Assembly (NCBI RefSeq): GCF_013141725.1
Contig: NZ_WHNZ01000052.1
Coordinates: 18,076 to 82,075 of the forward strand
Origin: Paenibacillus planticolens
GTDB taxonomy: Bacteria; Bacillota; Bacilli; Paenibacillales; NBRC-103111
Direction: 5' to 3'
Length of the DNA: 64,000 nt
This document shows positions 50,942-60,003 of this stretch, one piece after another. A program made the position numbers and the translations under genes. How positions within the stretch are numbered: the stretch's first letter is position 1; every line of letters starts with the position of its first letter. The notes under the pieces are model-generated. The model was not told where the DNA came from. It saw only the letters and a list, made by a program, of their open reading frames with translations, and ran no database searches.

Positions 50942-51063
50942 ATTTACTGCTCCGCGCCTGAGAGTTCATGTGAAAAAAGACACATGAACAAGCTAGATTC
51001 GGACCAGATAGACACCAATTGCATACAGTAATAAAGATGATTTTACTTGGCGGAGGTGTTAAC

Positions 51064-52113
51064 GTGCGCAATGTAGTTGGCATTCTTCTGGACAGGAAAA
51101 CATATGCAGGCATTCAACGCAAGCAAACAGGGTATGAACAAATTGATCTTTATAATCGAGTGGCTGAGACGCTCGGTATCAAGCTTTTTTATATGTACCT
51201 TCAGCAACCGAAGGGGAATACAGTCATTGGGTTATACGTGGAGAACGATACCTACCGCCTGACCCGGCTCCCCATCCCGAAAGTCATCCATAACCGTGCA
51301 ATGTCCCTTAAACCTGACTTGCATACAAGATTGAAACGTCTTGCCCGTTCAAGTCTAATCTTTAACCGCCAGAATCGATATGACAAACTGCGAATTCACA
51401 AGCTTTTACACACGAAAATGTCGCTGCGGAAGCACCTCCCTGTGACTTTGGCGTATACTCGAACGCATTTGCTGGAAGCTATGGAGCGATTCCCGGCATT
51501 TTTCGTCAAACCGACGAACAGCTCTATTGGGCAGGGGATTATCAAGCTTTCCAAGGAAGCGGATGATACTTGGCGGCTGTTCTGGAGCAAAAGCCAACCC
51601 AGACTGGTAAGCAAGGAGAAGGCGCTAGCCTATATTCAGGAGAAGATCGGGAAGCAATCTTATCTTATCCAACAAGCCATTCCTTTGGCGACATATGAAA
51701 ACAGACCCTATGATTTACGAGTTTCGGTTCAGCGTGGAGAAAAAGGGAAGTGGCAGGTAAGCGGGATTGCAGGAAAAGTTGCTGCCCCCGGCAGGAAGGT
51801 TACGAATCTGGCCAAAGGCGGAGAAGCCCGGCGATGCGAGGAATTATTTGCAGGCAGCGGCTTTCAACCTGAAGACATGAAGGCGGAGATAGAGAAGGTA
51901 TCGCTCCGAATTGCTGAAATTTTAGGTGCACGATTGCCGATTCTGGCGGATGTGGGTCTCGACTTGGGCGTTGATCAAACGGGTCACATTTGGTTCATCG
52001 AGGTCAATGGAAGGGATCAAAGGTATGAATTCAAGAAGCTAAAAATGGATGAAACGTATTACAGGACCTATGAGACTCCTCTAGTTTATGCCAAATATCT
52101 GCTAAGTAAATAG
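51064..52113 (+). CDS. YheC/YheD-type ATP-grasp protein
   Basis: This 349-residue protein has an ATP-grasp pattern: FFVKPTNSSIGQGIIKL, then YLIQQAIPLATYENRPYDLR, and FIEVNGRDQR as the metal loop. It matches the YheC/YheD family, associated with the endospore coat in Bacillus relatives. The start is GTG at 51064 after GGCGGAGGTG. A frame upstream from 51019 lacks a ribosome binding site. Family members act as peptide ligases or synthetases by fold; the product is unknown. Confidence 0.87.
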   Translation: MRNVVGILLDRKTYAGIQRKQTGYEQIDLYNRVAETLGIKLFYMYLQQPKGNTVIGLYVENDTYRLTRLPIPKVIHNRAMSLKPDLHTRLKRLARSSLIFNRQNRYDKLRIHKLLHTKMSLRKHLPVTLAYTRTHLLEAMERFPAFFVKPTNSSIGQGIIKLSKEADDTWRLFWSKSQPRLVSKEKALAYIQEKIGKQSYLIQQAIPLATYENRPYDLRVSVQRGEKGKWQVSGIAGKVAAPGRKVTNLAKGGEARRCEELFAGSGFQPEDMKAEIEKVSLRIAEILGARLPILADVGLDLGVDQTGHIWFIEVNGRDQRYEFKKLKMDETYYRTYETPLVYAKYLLSK

Positions 52114-52214
52114 AGGGGGACGATCGCACGGTTGAATTGGAGAAATCATCTAGTACACTAGCAGTGTAAAACGAATATAGTACTAACAAAGCATAGTAAA
52201 GGTGGAGTCTGAAA

Positions 52215-52424
52215 GTGAAAAATCGGGTGTTGGTTATTAAAATGAATCTATTGCCCTGGTACAATGAGCTCAATGATGCTTTGGAGATCAGTCACCCGGC
52301 ATTCCCAGGGATTGTTCGTGAGAGAATTACATCGTTTGGCGACTATTCCATTATCGCTATTAATCGGCTTGAAACGAGATTAAGACGAGATACGGCAAAT
52401 GGAAAAAACCTCCAAGATTCGTGA
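52215..52424 (+). CDS. small protein, 69 residues
   Basis: This frame starts GTG (MKNRVLVIKMNLLPWYNELN) after GGTGGAG. It is soluble, with a basic C-terminal half (RLETRLRRDTANGKN). The C-terminal codons overlap the left arm of the following terminator. Not recognised; the ribosome binding site and terminator are the support. Confidence 0.6.
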   Translation: MKNRVLVIKMNLLPWYNELNDALEISHPAFPGIVRERITSFGDYSIIAINRLETRLRRDTANGKNLQDS

Positions 52425-52446
52425 AATACGAATTGGAGGTTTTTCT
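52403..52446 (+). terminator. terminator overlapping the small gene
   Basis: AAAAACCTCCAA and ATTCGT pair with ACGAAT and TTGGAGGTTTTT around GAAAT. Both strands have T-tracts, so it can also end the reverse-strand gene at 52449. Confidence 0.88.
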
Positions 52447-52448
52447 TT

Positions 52449-52748
52449 TTACAGGTGAAATCTTTCGATTTGTTCCCATTGCTGTTCAAGCTCTAATATT
52501 TTCTTTTGGATGGGTCCAAATAAGTCATAGTGGGGATAAGAGGGACTATGGTGAATATATCGCGGATTAAGTCCATGAGACACGCACCAACCCGTTAACC
52601 GCTCCAAATCCGAGCAGCCTACCTTTGTCACGGTTTTTACGCCGCTAAATCGCTCATCGAGCCAATAGTGGGTTAAAAAGGCGATTTCGCCGCGCTTGAC
52701 GGCTTCTTTCCAACGAATAAGTTCATCTCTTTTTATGCCAAAGGCCAT
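52449..52748 (-). CDS. yneQ: YneQ-like protein
   Basis: This 99-residue protein begins MAFGIKRDELIRWKEAVKRG and contains EIAFLTHYWLDERF, KTVTKVGC and YPHYDLFG, matching YneQ of Bacillus. Function is unknown. It ends against the terminator of the forward small gene. Confidence 0.75.
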   Translation of the reverse strand: MAFGIKRDELIRWKEAVKRGEIAFLTHYWLDERFSGVKTVTKVGCSDLERLTGWCVSHGLNPRYIHHSPSYPHYDLFGPIQKKILELEQQWEQIERFHL

Positions 52749-52855
52749 AGCGGGCTCCGTCCTGCTGTTTATTTTTATGTTAAAGGCTTAGAATATATAA
52801 AAGTGTGTTATAATTATACAATACATCATTGGTTCATGGAAAAGGGGCACAAAAA

Positions 52856-53164
52856 TTGAATGTTCATTTGAATTTTACGAACAAAGGCAAGCTGGTTATA
52901 GAAAATTTTAATAATGAGGAATTAATTGAAATTTTCAGTCGATATATGAACACATTGACGAAGAAATATGCAGTAGATATTAACGTTCCTGAAGAGGCCA
53001 ATCAAAATATCGTCCAAGACGGCACCTTCAAGGTTGTTCTTTCCAATGTGCAATGTGATGTCGACACCTTCTTCAAAGAGCTAAGCCGGGATATCAAAGT
53101 ACCTTTGAAAAAAAGGTCGGAAGGCAAATTGGAGAACGTTTTTAAAATTCAAGTGATGGAGTGA
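52856..53164 (+). CDS. conserved protein of unknown function, 102 residues
   Basis: The start is TTG at 52856 after AAAAGGGGCAC; a TATAAT box lies at 52809-52814. The protein (LNVHLNFTNKGKLVIENFNN) is beta-rich and acidic-basic mixed, with no membrane segment. It is followed, with a 15-base gap, by another unknown gene. Not recognised. Confidence 0.72.
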   Translation: MNVHLNFTNKGKLVIENFNNEELIEIFSRYMNTLTKKYAVDINVPEEANQNIVQDGTFKVVLSNVQCDVDTFFKELSRDIKVPLKKRSEGKLENVFKIQVME

Positions 53165-53178
53165 GCGGCGGAGGTCTT

Positions 53179-53649
53179 ATGCTTAGTTTAGAACAAAAGT
53201 TAGCGATTGTGGAATCATTTCCCGAGTTGCAGCGCAAGGATGTTTCTCTGGGACGGATTAATTTTCATTATGAGAATAGCAGCTATGATAAAAAGATCGT
53301 CGTCTACCATCTTCACCCGAACGGCAATGGATTTGTTTATGCGGAATATGTGAAAGGCTATCCGACAGATAGCAAGGGATTAATCAATATTCGCGATTTT
53401 AGCGAGGAAGAGCTTCGTGTTATTATTCAGAAGTCCATTCTTTCCTTAACAGATACTTCGTCCGCCGTTCAGCCGAAAATCACCTCCCAACAGGAAGAGC
53501 GTTGGTCGGACGATGAAGGCCACGTCCTTGCCGTTACTTTTGTCGAGGATCTGTGGTACGTTTATGCTGGAAGCAATTTGGATTGCGCTTTTGAAACGTA
53601 CGAAGAAGTCGAAGAGTACATGGCCGAAGAAGGATTCGCCAAGCAATAA
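53179..53649 (+). CDS. conserved protein of unknown function, 156 residues
   Basis: The ATG at 53179 follows GGCGGAGGTC. The protein is soluble, with a beta-rich centre (IVVYHLHPNGNGFVYAEYV) and an acidic C-terminal segment (FETYEEVEEYMAEEGF). It is in an apparent operon with the preceding small gene and is closed by a terminator. Not recognised. Confidence 0.75.
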   Translation: MLSLEQKLAIVESFPELQRKDVSLGRINFHYENSSYDKKIVVYHLHPNGNGFVYAEYVKGYPTDSKGLINIRDFSEEELRVIIQKSILSLTDTSSAVQPKITSQQEERWSDDEGHVLAVTFVEDLWYVYAGSNLDCAFETYEEVEEYMAEEGFAKQ

Positions 53650-53664
53650 ATCAGCTACATAAGG

Positions 53665-53702
53665 CAAGGGGCCATCCCAGAAAGTTTGGGAGGGTCCTTT
53701 CT
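53665..53702 (+). terminator. intrinsic terminator
   Basis: AGGGGCCATCCCA pairs with TGGGAGGGTCCTT around GAAAGTT, followed by TTCTT. Confidence 0.75.
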
Positions 53703-53795
53703 TACTTAAGAAGACGTATAGGTCCTCTGGAAGAATGTGCTATAATAGTTGGAAAATCAAGCTAGCAACAATTATAGATAGTGAGGGGAAAGTCA

Positions 53796-54554
53796 TTGGA
53801 ATTTCGGCCATGCATCGATCTGCATAACGGAAAGGTGAAACAAATTGTTGGTGAAACGTTAGGCACAGAGGAAAATGCGATTATTGAAAATTTTGTCTCT
53901 TCCTATGATTCCAAGTATTACGCCGCCATGTTCAAAAAAGATCGATTACTAGGCGGACACGTGATCATGCTGGGTGAGGGGAACCAGGATGAGGCTGTTA
54001 GCGCGCTTCAAGAATATCCCGGCGGATTGCAAATCGGCGGCGGTATTCATGCAGAGAATGCCAAGTATTATTTGGATCGCGGCGCTTCCCATGTCATTGT
54101 GACTTCTTATATTTTCCGTGATGGACAGCTGAACCGGGATAATTTGGACAGCATGGTTAATGCGGTTGGAAAGAAGCGATTAGTCATTGATCTCAGCTGC
54201 AAAGAAAAGGACGGGAAATGGTTTGTAGCGACGAACCAATGGAAGCAGTTAAGCAATTTTGAACTGAATGAAGCCAACATTCGGTTTCTGGAGCAATACT
54301 GCGATGAGTTCCTGATTCACGCAGTCGATGTAGAAGGCAAGCAAAGCGGTATTCAGCAAAGTCTGGTAAGCACGCTCGCCAAGTGGGTCACGATTCCTAC
54401 AACCTATGCTGGCGGAGCAAGATCCTTTGAGGATATAGACCTGTTTAAACAATTATCGGCTGGGAAGCTGGATATTACGATTGGCAGCGCGCTTGATATT
54501 TTTGGCGGAACCCTTTCGTATGATCAAGTTGTAGCCTATATGAAACAGCAATGA
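53796..54554 (+). CDS. hisA: HisA-like isomerase of the eukaryotic type
   Basis: This 252-residue TIM-barrel protein matches the fungal and plant-type ProFAR isomerase of histidine synthesis: FRPCIDLHNGKVKQIVG, GGLQIGGGIHAENAKYYL, HAVDVEGKQSG and TTYAGGARSFEDIDLF. Standard bacterial HisA is more divergent from this pattern. The likely reaction is ProFAR to PRFAR. No other his gene is near, so it is an orphan copy. The start is TTG at 53796 after AGGGGAAAG, with TGCTATAAT ending at 53746 as promoter. Confidence 0.85.
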   Translation: MEFRPCIDLHNGKVKQIVGETLGTEENAIIENFVSSYDSKYYAAMFKKDRLLGGHVIMLGEGNQDEAVSALQEYPGGLQIGGGIHAENAKYYLDRGASHVIVTSYIFRDGQLNRDNLDSMVNAVGKKRLVIDLSCKEKDGKWFVATNQWKQLSNFELNEANIRFLEQYCDEFLIHAVDVEGKQSGIQQSLVSTLAKWVTIPTTYAGGARSFEDIDLFKQLSAGKLDITIGSALDIFGGTLSYDQVVAYMKQQ

Positions 54555-54563
54555 ATTTGAGAT

Positions 54564-54606
54564 GAAGTAGCGAACTCTCTTTAGGAGAGCATCTGCTACT
54601 TTTTTA
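54564..54606 (+). terminator. terminator after the HisA gene
   Basis: AAGTAGC and CTCTC pair with GGAGAG and GCTACTT, followed by TTTT. Confidence 0.85.
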
Positions 54607-54626
54607 CATAGGGAAGGATGCGTAGA

Positions 54627-55997
54627 ATGGCTCTTTGGCAAAAACTTTACTACTCCGCAATGGTTTTGACTATGCTGCTAGTTGTTTTAGGCGAGTTGAT
54701 TTGGCTCCCCGATCCGCTGCGGTTTGGCGCCTCCATTTACTGGATTGACGTGATCGATGAATTACTGTATGTTCTTGCCCTCATTCCATTGTTATGGATG
54801 ACCGGTGCCCTTCTCCATCTATTCTCGGACACTCAGATCTGGTTGAGGATCCGAACGTTGGCTGTTTTCGTATCAGGTTTGACGAGTGCCATCATTGTGA
54901 TGACGATACCGAAAAAACTGGAATATTCGGCAGGGGCCTTGATTCTGACTTGGCTGCTGGTCTTTGTGGACTTATTTGTCCATGAAAGGAAGCGTCGCAA
55001 ACTGCCAATTCGGAGTCTAAGTATTTTTGCGGTTATGGTGATCTTCATGTTGGTTATGTTTTTGCCCACGAAATATTTGGTTACGTATCCAGGATTGACC
55101 TTGAATATGAACCGCTATGCTCAGGCGACTGAAGGAAGCGTTCATAGCGATATCTCGGGCGTGCTCGTGTTTGAGCGTCCTGCTTTCCCTATTGATTGGG
55201 TCTACGCGAAGCTTTTTGCCAAGTATACGTTCGAAGTCGAAAACTTAGGTATGACGTTAGGCGAATACAATCAAGAAGTACGGCTCATGAAGGAGGATGC
55301 CAATGCCGCAGGAAGTGCCATTGCTTTTCAAAAGACGGGGAAAGGGAAAGGAATCACTTCCAGCGGTGTGCGGATTACGGCCATCCTCAAAGATAGCCCT
55401 GCGTCCGGCCGTATACAGCTAAGCGATGTCATTCAAGAAGTGAACGGGCAAGCCGTTACAACGGTTCAGGAGCTCACTGAACGTATGAAATTGGTCAAGC
55501 CTGGCGATCAAGTATCGCTTATCGTGCTGCGCGGCGGCCAGAAAGTAGCCCTGCAAGCTGCAACGCGTCCGAATCCCGACGATCCAAGCCGTGCAGCTTT
55601 CGGTATTCAAGTAGCGAATGAATTGCAATATGATATCCCAATGCTTGTGAAATATCATGATTACTTATTGCACGAGGGAGGTCCCTCGCATGGTGCCATG
55701 CTGGCGTTCACCTTGATTGACCAACTCACTCCTTGCGGAGTGACCTACGGCAATCATGTCGCCGGTACGGGAACGATGGAACCCGATGGTTCTGTCGGAC
55801 CTGTAGGGGGCTTAGAGCAAAAAGCATATACCGTTAGCCGAACGAATGCCGATGTCTTCTTTGTTCCGGCTGCAAATGAAGCGGAAGCGAGAAAAGGGGC
55901 TGCCCATCTTCAAATCGTTCCCGTAAATACGTTAGACGATATGTTGAATTGGCTGAAAGCTCATCCTAAGGCAGTGGGTCAGCTATCCTGTCCTTAG
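54627..55997 (+). CDS. membrane PDZ-Lon serine protease
   Basis: This 456-residue protein has about five N-terminal membrane helices (residues about 5-155), a PDZ domain (GVRITAILKDSPASGRIQLS, DVIQEVNGQAV) and a C-terminal Lon-type S16 domain. The catalytic Ser-Lys pair is Ser354 in GGPSHGAM and Lys399 in GLEQKAY. Bacillus YlbL has the same PDZ-Lon order but a single helix. ATG at 54627 follows GGGAAGGA with nine bases spacing; 54618 has none. The catalytic domain should face outward, but this is inference. Confidence 0.87.
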   Translation: MALWQKLYYSAMVLTMLLVVLGELIWLPDPLRFGASIYWIDVIDELLYVLALIPLLWMTGALLHLFSDTQIWLRIRTLAVFVSGLTSAIIVMTIPKKLEYSAGALILTWLLVFVDLFVHERKRRKLPIRSLSIFAVMVIFMLVMFLPTKYLVTYPGLTLNMNRYAQATEGSVHSDISGVLVFERPAFPIDWVYAKLFAKYTFEVENLGMTLGEYNQEVRLMKEDANAAGSAIAFQKTGKGKGITSSGVRITAILKDSPASGRIQLSDVIQEVNGQAVTTVQELTERMKLVKPGDQVSLIVLRGGQKVALQAATRPNPDDPSRAAFGIQVANELQYDIPMLVKYHDYLLHEGGPSHGAMLAFTLIDQLTPCGVTYGNHVAGTGTMEPDGSVGPVGGLEQKAYTVSRTNADVFFVPAANEAEARKGAAHLQIVPVNTLDDMLNWLKAHPKAVGQLSCP

Positions 55998-56881
55998 TCT
56001 CTGGCAGCTTCGTACAGTTTTCTTGCAATGGTTTTAGGTTCAAATTGCACGGTTGTCATATGATCCCCTGGCGTTTGGATGAGCCTGAATAAGCCTAAAC
56101 GGCTGGACATATGGGGATGCCACCCATAATTCGGATTGCCCAGGGGTAAAGCGGTGTCATCTGTAAGGTGAAGGTAGCTTCTAGGAACAGTCAGACTGTA
56201 AAATTTCTTCAAATCCAGCTTTTCAAAGAAAGGCCCTGCTGGTTCGGGAGTGATTTTATTATAAAGGGATTGAACCTGCGTCAAGCTTCCCAAATTTGAG
56301 AATTGCTCTCTGTACGCGGGGAACGGGAGCATGATCGTATCATCTTTCGAATTTTTTCTAAGCTGCTCAAACATGGCTATCATGGGAGGCATAAACTCAT
56401 CGACCAGTCTTTCGCCATCTTTCAGAACAAAAGCGTTAAGAAAGACAAGCCTTTTTAAACGATCTGGGACAAGCTCTGCTACTTTTTGTACCAATGTGCC
56501 GCCGAAGCTATGTCCGACCAAGATGACGTTGTGAAGATGATGGGATTGTATATAATCGGCGATGGATTTCGACATCACCGCATGGGTAACAGCCTTGTTA
56601 GGGTCAGCGCCGTGTCCCGGATACTCCGGTACATAGACGATATGGCCCTTTTTGCGAAGCTCCGCTGCGACACCGGCCCAGAAGCTTACGTCCGCCCAAG
56701 ATCCGTGAATGAGGACAAAAGTAAGGGGCTGTTCCTTTTCACGGTACGCTGGATCGGCATCCTGTTCCCATGGAACCGGTATCCGAAACGGCCAGTTCGA
56801 TTGTTGAAACGGAAATTGATCCATATAGGGAAGAGGCCAATACTGCGGCGCATAGGGGGGAGTTTCATAATTGTGAGTCAT
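55994..56881 (-). CDS. alpha/beta hydrolase (esterase-like)
   Basis: This 295-residue protein has the oxyanion HGSWAD motif (VLIHGSWADVSFW), the nucleophile GHSFGGTLVQ and a C-terminal GDHMTTV with the catalytic histidine, typical of the EstA-like alpha/beta hydrolase group. A proline-rich N-terminus of about 50 residues (PPYAPQYWPLPYMDQFPFQQ) precedes the domain. ATG at 56881 follows AAAGGAAG. Its stop overlaps the end of the protease gene by 4 bases. Confidence 0.85.
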   Translation of the reverse strand: MTHNYETPPYAPQYWPLPYMDQFPFQQSNWPFRIPVPWEQDADPAYREKEQPLTFVLIHGSWADVSFWAGVAAELRKKGHIVYVPEYPGHGADPNKAVTHAVMSKSIADYIQSHHLHNVILVGHSFGGTLVQKVAELVPDRLKRLVFLNAFVLKDGERLVDEFMPPMIAMFEQLRKNSKDDTIMLPFPAYREQFSNLGSLTQVQSLYNKITPEPAGPFFEKLDLKKFYSLTVPRSYLHLTDDTALPLGNPNYGWHPHMSSRLGLFRLIQTPGDHMTTVQFEPKTIARKLYEAARD

Positions 56882-57031
56882 GGTAGACTTCCTTTCAAAT
56901 ATATAAGATGTATTACTATATGCCCAGAATGGTTTTTTGCCTAAGGAAATACCGGAAGGATGTCCGCAGAGGTGTTTTATGGTAAAATGGGGATGGTTTT
57001 TTACGACATTCGAGTAAAGTAGGTTCTGTGT

Positions 57032-58576
57032 ATGACACCCAACGATCAGAAAATGTACCGTTTCAGCGAATCGCCAATCTGGGAGCTGCAGCGAGCCTAT
57101 TATGAGGAGCAGGGCATTCGGGCATGGCAAAATAATGTGGTTCCTGAGTACATAACCAGTAATCCGATGATTGCAACCTCCTATGCGGAGATTATATTTG
57201 GCTTTCTTCAAGACCGGGCCAATCTAGGCTGCACGACGGAGCCTGTTACGATTGTTGAACTTGGCGCAGGATCCGGCCGATTGGCCTTTCATATTTTGAA
57301 GGAACTTTGCGCCATGATGGACTATGCGGGGATGCCGCTTCCCTCTTTTCGTTATGTAATGAGCGATTTGGCACTCAAAAATATCGCGTATTGGCGGCAG
57401 CATACGAGCTTGCGACCTTATGTGGAGCAGGGTCTCCTGGACTTTGCACAGTTCGATGCCGTGGCGGATACGGAGCTAATCTTGACGGAAACCGGCATCC
57501 GCGTCCGCAGGGGAGACTTGCAGCAGCCGCTGCTCGTGCTCGCGAATTATTTCTTCGACAGTATCCCGCAAGAGTTGATCTACGTGGATGACCATACCAT
57601 TTATGATTGCATGGTGTCGCTGCGTTTCTCTGAAGAAACGGCAAATGTGTCCGCCTCTGAAATGCTGGAAAGCGTTACTGCCGAGTATGAATATCGTTTA
57701 GCTGAGGAATACGGGCAAGCATCGTACCCGTACCATAATGTGATAGAACAATATAGGCATAAACTGGAGGATTCCCATGTCCTTTTTCCGGTGATAGGCT
57801 TGCAATGTCTTGAACGGTTGAATTTGCTCTCGACAGAGGGCTTTCTGCTGATTACGGCAGATAAAGGAGACCACCGCTTGGAAAGCTGGGAATACAGCGA
57901 ACCGCCGCAGCTGATCCATCACGGCAGCTTTTCATTAACTGCTAATTATCATGCCTTGAACTATGTTTGGGAGCAAAAAGGCGCCCAGTGTCTATTTACA
58001 CAGCATCCTTATCATCACCTGAACATTGGCTGCATGTTGATGCTTTCCAATCCTCACGGATATGGAAACACGCGACTCGCTTATCGGCGATTTATAGAAC
58101 GCTACGGTCCGGATGATTTTATAACGATTAAAGAATGGCTGGATGGTTATTTAGATGAATTGGACATGCCTCAATTCTTATCGTTCTGGCGATTGTCCGG
58201 CTATGATGTCCAGCTTTTCCTGCAATGTTCAAACCGGCTTACGGAAATGCTTCCGATGTCTGAGGAAGGTGTGTTTGACGATTTGCGTCAGGGCATTTTC
58301 CAGATGTGGGAGGGGTATTATCCGATGAATGCGGGACATGAAGTTGCTCTCGAATGTGCGGCACTTTTGTATCACATGGAAATGTTCCAAGATGCCATCG
58401 TTTTTTATGAGCGAACGGAGGACGCCTATCATCAAAACCCGGATGTACTCTATGCCATGGCAATCTGCTATTACGAGGTAGGGGAAAATGAAGCAGCCCG
58501 GCGTTACGCTGAGCTCATTCTGAAAGTAATGCCAGAGCATGAGGGAGCTTTAGCCTTATTGGGGCTTGAAGATTAG
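57032..58576 (+). CDS. MidA-like SAM-dependent methyltransferase with TPR tail
   Basis: This 514-residue protein has a SAM-binding motif VELGAGSGRLAFHIL and the overall pattern of the NDUFAF7/MidA group (LLVLANYFFDSIPQELIYV). The C-terminal 120 residues form TPR-like helices (ALECAALLYHMEMFQDAIVF, ALLLGLED at the end). MidA proteins methylate arginine in mitochondrial complex I, but bacterial members are uncharacterised. The ATG has only a weak AGGTT ribosome binding site, so the start is less certain. Confidence 0.82.
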   Translation: MTPNDQKMYRFSESPIWELQRAYYEEQGIRAWQNNVVPEYITSNPMIATSYAEIIFGFLQDRANLGCTTEPVTIVELGAGSGRLAFHILKELCAMMDYAGMPLPSFRYVMSDLALKNIAYWRQHTSLRPYVEQGLLDFAQFDAVADTELILTETGIRVRRGDLQQPLLVLANYFFDSIPQELIYVDDHTIYDCMVSLRFSEETANVSASEMLESVTAEYEYRLAEEYGQASYPYHNVIEQYRHKLEDSHVLFPVIGLQCLERLNLLSTEGFLLITADKGDHRLESWEYSEPPQLIHHGSFSLTANYHALNYVWEQKGAQCLFTQHPYHHLNIGCMLMLSNPHGYGNTRLAYRRFIERYGPDDFITIKEWLDGYLDELDMPQFLSFWRLSGYDVQLFLQCSNRLTEMLPMSEEGVFDDLRQGIFQMWEGYYPMNAGHEVALECAALLYHMEMFQDAIVFYERTEDAYHQNPDVLYAMAICYYEVGENEAARRYAELILKVMPEHEGALALLGLED

Positions 58577-58693
58577 TAGTGAAGTCAGTCATGCCAAAAA
58601 TTCCCGCGATCCTTGCAACTTTCTTTGAAGAAGCAACGTTAAGGAGGTAACAACAACCATTCCATTTTATTTCGCAAAGGAGAGAAAAGATGA

Positions 58694-59596
58694 ATGAAAA
58701 AGTTAGCCGCCATAACGTTGACTACCTTGTTGATCAGTTCATTGACAGTTAGTTCCGGATTTGCGTTCTCTGACCTGGAGGAGGGGCAGTCGGAAGCTGT
58801 ATTGGCGCTGAAAGACCGTGGGGTCGTGAGTGGGATCGACAGTGAACATTTTGTTCCTAAAGGTAAAATTAGTTATGCGCAAAGTGTGCAAATGATTGTC
58901 AAAGGGTTGAATTTGAATCTGGACACCATTCGTTTCGTTAAACAACCTGTGGCATCGGATATGTATGCCAGCATACCGAATGATGCTTGGTATGCGAACG
59001 CTTTTGTCATTGCGTATTATAACGGACTGGAGATCCCTAAGGATGTGAACCCGAATTCGATCATTACCCGTGAACAATTCGGTGATTTACTCGTGCATGC
59101 GCTTGAAAAGAAAGGGAATTTCCCGCTGATCAAAATGTTTATTATGATCAAGGATGAGGACCAAATTAATGTGAATTACCAAGGCACATTGCAAAGATTG
59201 CTGCTGTACAAAATCGCCCAGCTCGATAAAGACGGCAATTTCAATCCCAAAGCCGAACTTACGCGTGGAGAAGCGGCTAACTGGGTGTACAAAGCGATTC
59301 GATATGTGGAAACGCATACGCAGAACCAGGCTCCGGTTGAAGAAGTTTCCGTAAAAGTCGAGAAAGTGAATGACGATATCAACAAAGTGACATTGTCCAA
59401 AGAATTGCCTAATCCCGGTTATGGTCTTGCCATTCAAGCAATCGAGTTCTCCTCAGTCGGCCAGGCTGTTATTAAATACACCGTGCAGCAACCTAACCCG
59501 GATATGATGTATCCGCAAGTGATTACAGAAGCTAAGGTAGAAACGTATGTTTCTTCCAAATATAACGTCATTGCCGAGCCTGCTGCCTCGCAATAA
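58694..59596 (+). CDS. secreted SLH-domain protein
   Basis: This 300-residue protein has a signal peptide (ITLTTLLISSLTVSSGFAF) and SLH motifs (FSDLEEGQSEAVLALKDRGV, VSGIDSEHF; then ITREQFGDLLV; and ELTRGEAANWVYKAI). The C-terminal part (LPNPGYGLAIQAIEFSSVGQ, QPNPDMMYP) resembles the PrcB C-terminal domain. SLH domains bind pyruvylated secondary cell wall polymers, so the protein should be attached to the cell wall. The start follows AAAGGAGAG; an out-of-frame ATG lies 4 bases upstream. Confidence 0.86.
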   Translation: MKKLAAITLTTLLISSLTVSSGFAFSDLEEGQSEAVLALKDRGVVSGIDSEHFVPKGKISYAQSVQMIVKGLNLNLDTIRFVKQPVASDMYASIPNDAWYANAFVIAYYNGLEIPKDVNPNSIITREQFGDLLVHALEKKGNFPLIKMFIMIKDEDQINVNYQGTLQRLLLYKIAQLDKDGNFNPKAELTRGEAANWVYKAIRYVETHTQNQAPVEEVSVKVEKVNDDINKVTLSKELPNPGYGLAIQAIEFSSVGQAVIKYTVQQPNPDMMYPQVITEAKVETYVSSKYNVIAEPAASQ

Positions 59597-59602
59597 CAGG
59601 AA

Positions 59603-59640
59603 GTGCTGCTGCCGTGCATGAGGCGGCGGCATTTTTTTTG
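59603..59640 (+). terminator. terminator after the SLH gene
   Basis: TGCTGCTGCC pairs with GGCGGCGGCA across GTGCATGA, followed by TTTTTTTT. Confidence 0.85.
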
Positions 59641-59727
59641 TACTTTTGCAACCTGTCATTTGAACATGTCCGATTCTAACTCTCTCTCATAGCATATAGC
59701 ATCCTATTTTTATAGGAGGTGAGAGAG

Positions 59728-59898
59728 ATGAAAATAAACTACTATACGTTAACTTTAGGCTTACTTGGTGCAGCCAAATTGATTTTAGACGCGTACGGTG
59801 TAGACATTATTAAAGATAGCGATATGAACGCGATCGCCAACGGTGTTGCTGCCTTGCTTTCAGTTGTCGGTATTTATACAAACCATCAGAAATCTTAG
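59728..59898 (+). CDS. small holin-like membrane protein, 56 residues
   Basis: The product has two short hydrophobic stretches (YTLTLGLLGAAKLIL and IANGVAALLSVVGIY) and an NHQKS tail, which resembles holins of the phi LC3 type. No lysin, tail or capsid gene lies nearby. It may be a domesticated phage remnant or a membrane protein used in sporulation or lysis. Perfect AGGAGGTGA ribosome binding site. Confidence 0.72.
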   Translation: MKINYYTLTLGLLGAAKLILDAYGVDIIKDSDMNAIANGVAALLSVVGIYTNHQKS

Positions 59899-59937
59899 TT
59901 TTTTTGCGTTATGTGGGAATGGAATAGGAAATCTCCA

Positions 59938-59967
59938 GGCTTCGGGTGCGGACTCGGGGCTTTTTTT
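59938..59967 (+). terminator. terminator after the holin-like gene
   Basis: GGCTTCGGGT pairs with ACTCGGGGCT (with G-U pairs) across GCGG, followed by TTTTTT. Confidence 0.75.
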
Positions 59968-60003
59968 GTGTGGGTAATGGACTTTTTATTGCCTCGCGGG
60001 GAA

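Larger units (their letters stand above)
50150..51063. other. gene-free repeat-rich intergenic region
   Basis: This 914-base stretch contains a family I element (50204-50386), a family IV unit (50485-50520) and a family II element (50645-50829), in the same order as in 11598-12887. No credible gene was found. A terminator lies at 50915-50941. Confidence 0.7.

Noticed and set aside
56882..57211. N-terminal extension of the reverse-strand alpha/beta hydrolase
   Set aside because: It overlaps the divergent methyltransferase start and the ATG at 56881 has the only good ribosome binding site.
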